Origin: Rhizobium sp. BK650
GTDB taxonomy: Bacteria; Pseudomonadota; Alphaproteobacteria; Rhizobiales; Rhizobiaceae
NCBI RefSeq assembly: GCF_014195325.1
Contig: NZ_JACIBK010000003.1
Coordinates: forward strand, 248,001-312,000
Length of the DNA stretch: 64,000 bases
Direction of reading: 5' to 3'
The stretch's first letter is position 1; each line of letters opens with the position of its first letter. Position numbers and translations under genes: made by a program. Below, piece after piece: positions 26,311 to 32,964 of this stretch. Under the pieces are notes generated by a model that made no database searches, was not told the origin of the DNA, and worked only from the letters and a program-made list of their open reading frames with translations.

Positions 26311-26640
26311 CACTTTCTCGGCTTTACCCACATCTGCGGCAAGTCTAGGCGGGGGCAGTTCATGCTTCTGCGGAAATCGCGCTGCGACCGGATGAGAGCA
26401 AAGCTGCGAGAGATCAAGGATCGGCTGCGAAGGCTAAGAAACCGGCCAATTCGCGAGCAGGCGAAGTGGCTTCGGCAGATCGTACGAGGGTGCTATCAGT
26501 ATCACGCGATATCTGCCAATCTGTCCAGGCATTCAGGGAGCATGTCATCTTCCTGTGGAAGCTGGCTTTGCGTCGTCGCGGCCAGAAGGACAGAACGACA
26601 ACATCCCGCGTGGAGAAGCTTGCGGCGCAACCTCTTCTCT
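26311..26640 (+). mobile_element. Group II intron reverse transcriptase/maturase remnant
   Basis: The frame from 26311 reads HFLGFTHICGKSRRGQF, then RMRAKLREIKDRLRRLRNRP, EQAKWLRQIVRGCYQYHAIS. This is the conserved C-terminal maturase region of group II intron-encoded proteins. Near 26528 the frame slips by one base, and the family continues in the other frame as AFREHVIFLWKLALRRRGQK then DRTTTSRVEKLAAQ. The reverse transcriptase core and intron RNA are absent; the end runs into the stop of the ddl gene. This is a decayed 3' fragment. Confidence 0.8.
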
Positions 26641-27707
26641 CATGCCCCCCGCGCCAGACCATGCTCCACGAGCTTGTCGATGACCTCGGCATAGGCGACA
26701 CCGCTTGCGGCCATCGCCTTGGAATACATGCTGATATCGGTAAAGCCCGGAATGGTGTTCACCTCGTTGACGACGAAGCGCATGTCTTCCATCAGGAAGA
26801 AATCGACGCGGGCCATGCCGTCACAGCCGAGTGCGCGGAAGGCGCGGGCGGCCATGTCGCGGATCCTGGCTTCGACGTCGGCGGGAAGCTCGGCGGGCAC
26901 TTTCAGGGCAGCGCCGTTCTCGTCGAGATATTTGGCGGTGTAACTGTAGAAGCCGTGGCTTTCGGCGGGCGCGATCTCGCCGGGGCGGGAGACGAAGAGG
27001 CCGCCTTTGACATCTTCCAGCACGCTGCATTCGATCTCGCGCCCGGCGATGAATTCCTCGGCGATGAGCTTGCTGTCGTGGCTGAAGGCTTCGGCAAGGG
27101 CAGGGGCGAATTCCTGGCTGCCCGATACTTTTCGCACGCCGACGGAGGAGCCCTGGCGGGCCGGCTTGATGAAGAGCGGCAGGCCGAGCGCGGCTTCCAG
27201 CGTTTCCAGCGCCGGCGGGCTCTCCTGATCGAGCGTCACCGAGCGCGCCACCGGCAGGCCGGTCGCCTTCAGCAGTTGCTTGGCGATATCCTTGTCGAGC
27301 GCCGTTGCCGAGCCGAGAATGCCGCAGCCGGCAAGCGGCACGCGCGCCACCTGGCAGAGACCCTGGACGGCGCCATCCTCCCCATGCAGGCCATGCAGGA
27401 CCGGGAAGACGATGTCGATCCTGCCGGCTTCGGATGCCTTTCCATCCGGCGCGATCGAGAGCAGCCGGCCATGGCCGCCGGGCACGAGGCAGAGTTCGGT
27501 GCCGGAGGAGGGCTTATCAAGTTCGCCGTCGGCAAAGCGGCTTTGCAGCCAGCGGCCGTCCTTGGCCACGTAGACGGGCAGGGCGTCATACCGCTCGGGA
27601 TCGAGGGCGCGCATGACATTGGTGGCCGACATGACGGAGACGTCGTGCTCGCTGGAACGGCCGCCGAAGAGCACGGCGATGCGCAGCCTGGTGTGTGAAG
27701 GGCTCAA
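26640..27707 (-). CDS. ddlA: D-alanine--D-alanine ligase family protein
   Basis: A 355-residue ATP-grasp ligase. The N-terminus has VLFGGRSSEHDVSVMSA, the substrate loop VFPVLHGLHGEDGAVQG, the ATP-binding strand FIKPARQGSSVGVRKV and the metal-binding end MARVDFFLMEDMRFVVNEVNTIPGFT (key D, E, N). It joins two D-Ala residues, or D-Ala to another D-amino or hydroxy acid, for peptidoglycan precursors. The start is TTG at 27707, placed by GAGGAGAATAAC; it lies 15 bp after the C39-like gene, so they form an operon. As it is away from the murein/cell division genes, it is likely a second, specialised copy; that the main copy exists elsewhere is inference. Confidence 0.9.
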   Translation of the reverse strand: MSPSHTRLRIAVLFGGRSSEHDVSVMSATNVMRALDPERYDALPVYVAKDGRWLQSRFADGELDKPSSGTELCLVPGGHGRLLSIAPDGKASEAGRIDIVFPVLHGLHGEDGAVQGLCQVARVPLAGCGILGSATALDKDIAKQLLKATGLPVARSVTLDQESPPALETLEAALGLPLFIKPARQGSSVGVRKVSGSQEFAPALAEAFSHDSKLIAEEFIAGREIECSVLEDVKGGLFVSRPGEIAPAESHGFYSYTAKYLDENGAALKVPAELPADVEARIRDMAARAFRALGCDGMARVDFFLMEDMRFVVNEVNTIPGFTDISMYSKAMAASGVAYAEVIDKLVEHGLARGA

Positions 27708-27722
27708 GTTATTCTCCTCATT

Positions 27723-28343
27723 TCAGAAGCTGACCACGATGCCTCGGTTGGCGAAGAAGCGGTCGAAGGTGGGAAGCGGCAGGGTGACATCGGCCTGTGT
27801 GGCGCGCTCATGGCCGGACGGATTGTGGAAGCGCACGCTCTCTTGATCCGCCGCCGTCACCAGCACCAAATGGCCGCCCTTGGCCGGCGGCTCGCGCTCC
27901 GGCCAGCGGATGGTGCTGCTGACCGAGGCGATGAAGAAGCTGTTTTCCGCTAGGATTTCGGGAATGGTTTGCGCTTGCACCTGTGTCCGCACGTCGGCCA
28001 CAAGCCCGAAGCGTTCCCGCACGAAGGTCACGAAGGGCGCATAGATCAGCCCCTTGATCGAGGCGTCGGCCTCATTGACGACATAGCCGCCATAGGCGGT
28101 GCAGGCCCTTGCGAGCGACAGGATCGGATGCGCCTCGCCGCGCGCGGCCAGTATCATCTTCAGGCAGGCCATGCCGCAGATATTCACCGCCCAACGCGCA
28201 TATTCCTCAATCGTCTCGGCGCCGGAATTCTTCCACAGCGGATCGCGGTGAAGCGCTGTCGCGCCTTCCGCCAGGACGGGCAGGGTCATCTCGGGTGACT
28301 CCCACTGGCTGAAATAGGGCACGTCGAGTTTGGGTTGGTTCAT
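27723..28343 (-). CDS. C39-like cysteine peptidase family protein
   Basis: A 206-residue papain-fold protein of the peptidase_C39-like type. The nucleophile region is NICGMACLKMILAARG (Cys in CGMAC), and the His/Asp part is KGGHLVLVTAAD followed by FHNPSGH. There is no signal peptide and no ABC transporter attached, unlike bacteriocin-processing C39 domains. The opening MNQPKLDVPYFSQWESPEM (YFSQW) is typical of stand-alone members. It is the first gene of the operon with ddlA and is divergent from a MocR regulator. Its substrate is unknown; a D-Ala peptide or a cell-wall peptide is a reasonable guess from context. Confidence 0.8.
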   Translation of the reverse strand: MNQPKLDVPYFSQWESPEMTLPVLAEGATALHRDPLWKNSGAETIEEYARWAVNICGMACLKMILAARGEAHPILSLARACTAYGGYVVNEADASIKGLIYAPFVTFVRERFGLVADVRTQVQAQTIPEILAENSFFIASVSSTIRWPEREPPAKGGHLVLVTAADQESVRFHNPSGHERATQADVTLPLPTFDRFFANRGIVVSF

Positions 28344-28381
28344 GTCGTCTCCGTCAGGCACTGCAATGCGAATCCTTCTAG

Positions 28382-28454
28382 AAAGTGGCTCATATTAGAA
28401 GCAATTATGATCCATTTGACAGAGCCACTTTGCCATGATCCTGTAGGCCACTTA
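28382..28454. promoter_or_regulatory. MocR operator array with divergent promoters
   Basis: AAAGTGGCTC (28382-28391) and GAGCCACTTT (28422-28431) are perfect 10-bp inverted copies. A third copy, GCCACTTA (28447-28454), repeats the right arm in direct orientation 23 bp further on. TTGACA (28417-28422) sits against the right arm and can serve the MocR gene; TAATAT (complement of 28392-28397) sits against the left arm and can serve the peptidase/ddl operon. Mixed direct and inverted sites between divergent genes fit MocR-type regulators. Confidence 0.65.
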
Positions 28455-28514
28455 GATCGCGTGTGGTGCGATCGACCATGAGAATAAGCCGCTTGAATGG
28501 CTGCGGGAGAGCCG

Positions 28515-30005
28515 ATGACTGTTGTGAGAAGACGCGAAGCGCCATCGGCGGCGTTCCGGCCTGATATCGATCCCTCGTCATCGGCGCCTTTGCCGCGACA
28601 GCTCTACCTCTCGTTACGGAATGCCGTAGCGGAAGGGCGGCTGGCTGCCGGGCAGCGGCTGCTCTCGACGCGGCTTGCCGCAACGGAATGGGGAATTTCG
28701 CGCGGCGTCATTGCGGAGGCCTATGAAATCCTGATGTCGGAGGGTTTTGCGGTCGCCCGCCATGGCTCCGGCACCTATATCGCCTCGGCGATCCCGGAGG
28801 GCGTGTCTCGCATCGGTGACTTTGAGGGGAAGGGAGCGCCGCCCGCCCGCCGCGGCGTCTCAGTCGCTGCCACCAATATCCTGACGCGCGGGCCGAGCCT
28901 GGAGCCGCAAAAGGCGCTGCCATTCGTCACGGGCCGCATCGCCCATGACGAGCGCACGGCGCGGCTTTTGAACCGCATCGCCGTCCGCCACATGAACTAT
29001 GCCTTCGAAGGTTACGGCGATATCCAGGGCGACCCGCGGCTGAGAGCGGCGGTCAGCGCCCATCTTGCCGTCTCGCGCGGGGTGCGCTGCAGCCCCGAGC
29101 AGATCTTCATCACGGCAGGAACGCAGCAGGCGCTCGACCTTGCCTTTCGCGTGCTGATGACGCCAGGTGATAAGGCCATCGTCGAAGACCCCTGTTATCC
29201 GCCGGCTCGCCAATGCCTTGTGCTGAACGGCATCGAGGTGATCGGCCTGCCGGTCGACGCTGATGGCATCGACATGGCGCGGCTGCGCGACGGTACGATC
29301 GCGCCGCCCGCCGCCTTCTACGTGACGCCTTCCAACCAGTATCCCGTCGGCTCCGTTCTCTCGCTCTCGCGCCGGCTCGGGCTGCTGTCCTATGCCGAGG
29401 AAAACGATTGCTGGATCATCGAGGACGATTACGACAGCGAATTCCGCTATCAGGGCCACCCGATCGCCTCGCTGCACGGGCTCGACAAGGCGAGCCGCGT
29501 TCTCTACACCGGCACCTTCAGCAAGGCGCTGCTGCCGAGCCTGCGCATCGGCTATCTCGTGATCCCCGCCGATCTCGTGCCCGCCTTCCGCGCCGTGCGC
29601 CCCGCCGTCGACCGGTGCCCGCCGAGCTTCCAGCAGCGGGTGATCGCCGATTTCCTGGAGGAGGGCTATTTTCCGGCGCATCTGCGGCGTCTGAGAGACA
29701 GGCTTCGCGCCTCGCGCGACATGCTGGCAGCGTTTCTGGCGGAGCGGCTGGCCGAGCATGTCGCGGTGCTGTTGCCGGACCAGGGGATCAATCTCACGGT
29801 CAGGAGCACGGGCAGCTGGGACGACGATACGGCGGTTTCCGCCGCGGCACTGGCGAGAGGCGTGGTGGTGATGCCGCTGTCGCGCATGAACGTGGTATCG
29901 ACCGATCGGTCGCGGCTGCTGTTCGGTTTCTCCGGCCTTTCCGAGGCGGAGGCGGATATGGGGACACGGGTGCTGGCCGAGGTTTTCGAGAGTAGGACCT
30001 CTTAA
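28515..30005 (+). CDS. MocR-type PLP-dependent transcriptional regulator
   Basis: A 496-residue fusion of a GntR-type winged helix (about 30-100; LSTRLAATEWGISRGVIAEAYEIL, then VARHGSGTYIAS) and a class I aminotransferase-fold domain (about 140-490). The PLP lysine is in YTGTFSKALLPSLRIGYL, and IIEDDYDSEFRY holds the Asp that contacts the cofactor ring. These proteins bind PLP with an amino acid or D-amino acid and act as activators, not enzymes. ATG at 28515 is favoured by GGGAGAGCCG; ATG at 28497 has no such site. The divergent ddlA operon suggests a DdlR-like role, i.e. control of D-Ala-D-Ala ligase. Confidence 0.9.
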   Translation: MTVVRRREAPSAAFRPDIDPSSSAPLPRQLYLSLRNAVAEGRLAAGQRLLSTRLAATEWGISRGVIAEAYEILMSEGFAVARHGSGTYIASAIPEGVSRIGDFEGKGAPPARRGVSVAATNILTRGPSLEPQKALPFVTGRIAHDERTARLLNRIAVRHMNYAFEGYGDIQGDPRLRAAVSAHLAVSRGVRCSPEQIFITAGTQQALDLAFRVLMTPGDKAIVEDPCYPPARQCLVLNGIEVIGLPVDADGIDMARLRDGTIAPPAAFYVTPSNQYPVGSVLSLSRRLGLLSYAEENDCWIIEDDYDSEFRYQGHPIASLHGLDKASRVLYTGTFSKALLPSLRIGYLVIPADLVPAFRAVRPAVDRCPPSFQQRVIADFLEEGYFPAHLRRLRDRLRASRDMLAAFLAERLAEHVAVLLPDQGINLTVRSTGSWDDDTAVSAAALARGVVVMPLSRMNVVSTDRSRLLFGFSGLSEAEADMGTRVLAEVFESRTS

Positions 30006-30340
30006 GAACCCTCCCCAACCTCAAAAGACCCCGCCCCAAACCCCTCCCCACAAGGGGGAGGGGCTCAATCTGCCGCACGCGTTTTCCCTGCATTTGACGT
30101 TTCCGTGGGAGCGAGGCGGGTGCCCCCAGGTTAGTCCCTCCCCCTTGTGGGGAGGGGTTGGGGAGGGATTTTGACCACGCTCTCTTTTCCCCTCCGCAAG
30201 ATCAGCCAAAACCGGGTTCGAGCCAGGCTTTTTTAACGTCAACCCCCACAAATCGCAGATGCCGATGACTCTTTTCACCTCCTTGAAACGTCGTTGTTGC
30301 GACCGTCGTCGAGCGGTCCGACCCGAATGAGGAATGAGAG
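30006..30340. other. 335-bp intergenic region with large inverted repeat
   Basis: No gene is supported here. The region is dominated by the GC-rich inverted repeat described separately; the last ~150 bp lead into the SDR gene and show no clear promoter. Confidence 0.5.
30041..30157. repeat. GC-rich dispersed-type inverted repeat pair
   Basis: A perfect 22-bp sequence at 30041-30062 (pattern CCCCTCCCC-ACAA-GGGGG-AGGG) is repeated in inverted orientation at 30136-30157, 73 bp apart. Pairing extends outward (CCCCAAA against TTGGGG) with one bulge. Each arm can also fold on itself (CCCCTCCCC with GGGGAGGGG). Such elements are typical intergenic repeats in rhizobial genomes and may act as a transcription barrier after the MocR gene. 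Confidence 0.75.
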
Positions 30341-31084
30341 ATGGATTTGGAAGGAAAGCGAATTGTCGTCGTCGGCGGGAGCCGTGGCTTGGGGAAGGGA
30401 CTTGCCGAGGCATTTGTGGCACGCGCGGCCGACGTCACCGTGGTCGCCCGAAACGTCGATGCCGTGCGAGGGGCGGCTGAGCGACCGGCGGTCACCGCCA
30501 TATCGGCCGATGCAACCGATGTCGACGCGGCATGGCGGATCATGGAAGAGACGCGGCCTGATATCGTCGTCATGAATGCCGGTGCGGAGCCGCCCATGGA
30601 ACGGATCGACAGGATTGGCTGGGAGGCCTTCACGACCAATTGGAATGTGGACGTCAAGGCTGCACTTCACTGGGTACAGGCCGCCCTGACCCTGCCGATG
30701 ACGGCGGGCGGGCTTGTCGTCATTGTCTCGAGCGGAGCCGCCGTGCAGGGGTCGCCGCTATCGGGCGGCTATGCAGGCGCCAAGCGCGCGCAGTGGTTCA
30801 TTGCAAAATATGCCGAGGGCCTGTCGGCGGAACTCGGCCTTGGCCTGCGCTTCCGGGTCATCGTTCCCCGGCAGATGTTCGTCGGAACCGGTGTGGGCGA
30901 TACCGGCATTAGGGCCTATGCCCAGAAGGCGGGCCGGACATTTGCCGAGCAGGCCGCCACCTGGCCCGACATGACGCCGCGGGCTTTCGGTGATACGGTC
31001 GCCGACCTGATCGGCAGGACGGATCTCGCCGACGCCATGATCTACGCTGTGCGCGGGGATACGGGTGTGACGGTCATCGAATGA
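30341..31084 (+). CDS. SDR family oxidoreductase
   Basis: A 247-residue short-chain dehydrogenase/reductase. It has VVVGGSRGLGKGLA (cofactor loop), VMNAGA, the catalytic Ser in VIVSSGAAVQGS and the Y-x-x-x-K pair in GGYAGAKRAQ. Residues after 170 depart from the usual FabG type (RQMFVGTGVGDTGI), so the substrate differs. Its last codons overlap the start of the ECF sigma factor gene (ATGA at 31081-31084), which means the two are translated together. Confidence 0.88.
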   Translation: MDLEGKRIVVVGGSRGLGKGLAEAFVARAADVTVVARNVDAVRGAAERPAVTAISADATDVDAAWRIMEETRPDIVVMNAGAEPPMERIDRIGWEAFTTNWNVDVKAALHWVQAALTLPMTAGGLVVIVSSGAAVQGSPLSGGYAGAKRAQWFIAKYAEGLSAELGLGLRFRVIVPRQMFVGTGVGDTGIRAYAQKAGRTFAEQAATWPDMTPRAFGDTVADLIGRTDLADAMIYAVRGDTGVTVIE

Positions 31085-31989
31085 CGAAAGAGGCTGCTCT
31101 CGACGCCGAAGAGAGGAAAACCCTGCTTGCCGCCCTGGCGAGTGAGGCGGACGCGCTTCGCCCCGAACTGCATCGCTATGCTTCCCGCCTAGTCGGGTCG
31201 GTCATCGACGGCGAGGACGTGATCCAGGATGCGTTCGCCAGAGTATTTGCAAGGGCTGAGCCGATCCCGCCGGGCACGCCGCTGCGCCCCTGGCTCTTTC
31301 GCGTCGTCCATAACCGAGCCGTAGATGCCCTGCGCCAGCGCAGCACGCGCCGAGCGGAACCCCTTGAGACGGCCTTCGATCTCGCCGATATCAGCGCCAT
31401 CGGCCCGGAGGACGCGCTGATCCGGCAAGACACGGTGCGGGTCGCGCTCAGCCATTTTGCAGAATTGCCGGTGCCGCAACGCAGCGCCGTCATCCTCAAG
31501 GATGTCCTGGGAGAGTCGCTTGCGGACATTGCAGCGCTGTTGGACCTCAGCGTTGATGCCGTCAAGGCGCATCTGTCGCGCGGTCGGGCGAGATTGCGCA
31601 CCGTCTCCGATGTGCGGTCCGAGGTTGCGCCGCCGCCAAGCCCGGAGGCTCTGAATTTTGCAGCGCTCTTCAACGCCCGGGACTGGGACGCTCTGCGCCG
31701 CCTGCTGGCCGACGATGTCAGGCTTCGTCAGGCGCGGCGGCCGGAAATCGCAGGTGCTGCCGACGTCGGCCGCTTTTTCACCTATTATGCCGAATATCCG
31801 CAGGTCAGGCTCGAACCGGCGTGGCTGGAAGGCCGGGAAATATTGCTGGTATCGGCCGAACCGTCTAACGGCCCTTCCTATTTCATGCTGATAGAATGGC
31901 GGGATCAAAAGATAAGCCTGATCCGCGACCATCGCTACGCGACCTATGTTATTGACGGTGCGGAGGTGAGGCCGGCCGCATCGCGGTGA
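31081..31989 (+). CDS. ECF-type sigma factor with SnoaL-like C-terminal domain
   Basis: A 302-residue sigma-70 family protein. Region 2 is visible as LVGSVIDGEDVIQDAFARVF and LRPWLFRVVHNRAVDALRQR, and region 4 as PVPQRSAVILKDVLGESLAD followed by LLDLSVDAVKAHLSRGRARL. A ~110-residue tail (from about 185) looks like an NTF2/SnoaL domain (LFNARDWDALRRLLADDVRL). In ECF groups of this build the tail replaces a separate anti-sigma factor and adjusts activity. The WLPEP linker of ECF41 is not present, so it belongs to a different SnoaL-tailed group. It overlaps the SDR gene, its likely target or partner. Confidence 0.85.
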   Translation: MTKEAALDAEERKTLLAALASEADALRPELHRYASRLVGSVIDGEDVIQDAFARVFARAEPIPPGTPLRPWLFRVVHNRAVDALRQRSTRRAEPLETAFDLADISAIGPEDALIRQDTVRVALSHFAELPVPQRSAVILKDVLGESLADIAALLDLSVDAVKAHLSRGRARLRTVSDVRSEVAPPPSPEALNFAALFNARDWDALRRLLADDVRLRQARRPEIAGAADVGRFFTYYAEYPQVRLEPAWLEGREILLVSAEPSNGPSYFMLIEWRDQKISLIRDHRYATYVIDGAEVRPAASR

Positions 31990-32009
31990 CCGGTGTCGCC
32001 CGGTTTCAA

Positions 32010-32381
32010 CTACGATGTCGGAACGGTATGCGCCGTTATCGTATAGCCAAACGGATCGACGAAGGCGAAGTATCGCCCGAACGGACCGTCCTTCGGCGGG
32101 AAAGCGATGGGCACGTCGCGCTCGCTGAGATGAGCGTGCAGTTCGTCAGCGTCGTCGCAGCCAAACCAGATCGCGATGCCGACCCCGAGCCTGTCCTTAT
32201 CATCAAGGTCCTCGATCGGCGTGCGGACGGCGAACGGGATAGGCTGCGTTTCGAAAACGACCGCTCCCGGAGGAGCTTTTGCCGCCGGCGTGAGCCCGAC
32301 AATGTCCTGATAGAAGGTCCGTGCGGCGTCCAGATCCTTCGTCTGGATTCCGATGAAATCCGGTCCAATGAGGCGAGGCAT
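32010..32381 (-). CDS. VOC family protein (glyoxalase/bleomycin-resistance fold)
   Basis: A 123-residue single-chain VOC protein with two beta-alpha-beta-beta-beta units. Landmarks are FIGIQTKDLDAARTFYQDIVG at the start, VGIAIWFGCDDADELHAHL in the middle and FGRYFAFVDPFGYTIT at the end, where the metal-ligand Glu is expected but Tyr-Thr is seen (GYTIT for the usual GNxxE). Thus it may bind rather than convert its ligand. It is divergent from a MarR regulator with shared palindromes. Confidence 0.82.
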   Translation of the reverse strand: MPRLIGPDFIGIQTKDLDAARTFYQDIVGLTPAAKAPPGAVVFETQPIPFAVRTPIEDLDDKDRLGVGIAIWFGCDDADELHAHLSERDVPIAFPPKDGPFGRYFAFVDPFGYTITAHTVPTS

Positions 32382-32417
32382 GAGCTATCTTTCCTTTTTA
32401 TACCCGACGCTGTATCG

Positions 32418-32451
32418 TCAGGGCCCTGATATAATGTAAGGGCCCTGATAT
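32418..32451. promoter_or_regulatory. MarR operator repeats and marR promoter
   Basis: TCAGGGCCCTGA (32418-32429) is a perfect 12-bp palindrome. GGGCCCTGATAT occurs at 32421 and again at 32440, 19 bp apart. A perfect TATAAT box (32430-32435) lies between them, and the second copy runs into the marR start codon at 32450 and holds its only ribosome-site-like sequence (AAGGG). Binding there would block both transcription and translation starts. Confidence 0.65.
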
Positions 32452-32896
32452 GTCCAGCCTGATCGATCCGCCTGTTGATGATACCTACCGCTCGCTCGGA
32501 TATGCGCTGAAGCGGGCGCAACAGGCGCTGCGAGGCCATCTCGACACGGAACTCAGAAGCATCGGCTTGACGACTCCGCAATATTCGGTCCTGGCGGGAC
32601 TCGAGATCAGCGCGGGCTTGTCGAGCGCGGAGCTGGCGCGGCGGGCCTTCGTGACACCGCAGACGATGCAGTCCATCATCGCGACACTCGAACGGGATGG
32701 TCTCGTCACGCGAACAGCCCACCCGGTCCATGGAAGAGTCCTGACAACGGAACTGACGCCGGCCGGGCGGTCGGCATTGCGCGCGGCTCACCAGATTGTC
32801 GCTGATGCCGAAGCGCTGGCCCGAAACGCCGTTGCGCCGAGCGATCCGGAGATCATTTATTCAGCCTTGTTGCGGATAGCAGAGGCCATGCGGTGA
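32450..32896 (+). CDS. MarR family transcriptional regulator
   Basis: A 148-residue MarR protein. It has the dimer helix LGYALKRAQQALRGHLDTEL, the winged helix-turn-helix LSSAELARRAFVTPQTMQSI and the wing TRTAHPVHGRVLTTELTPAGR with the family Arg at the wing. MarR proteins usually sense small phenolics or oxidants and repress a divergent gene. Here that is the VOC gene. The leader is very short (about 8 nt by the visible -10 box). Confidence 0.88.
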   Translation: MSSLIDPPVDDTYRSLGYALKRAQQALRGHLDTELRSIGLTTPQYSVLAGLEISAGLSSAELARRAFVTPQTMQSIIATLERDGLVTRTAHPVHGRVLTTELTPAGRSALRAAHQIVADAEALARNAVAPSDPEIIYSALLRIAEAMR

Positions 32897-32964
32897 AGGA
32901 GACCCGCGGCTCGACCCCGGTCAAATGCCCGAAGGGCGGACGAGGGGGCTTCACGCGTCCGCCT

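Noticed and set aside
30041..30157. CRISPR-like repeat
   Set aside because: Only two copies, inverted to one another and self-complementary, with no spacer series and no cas gene.
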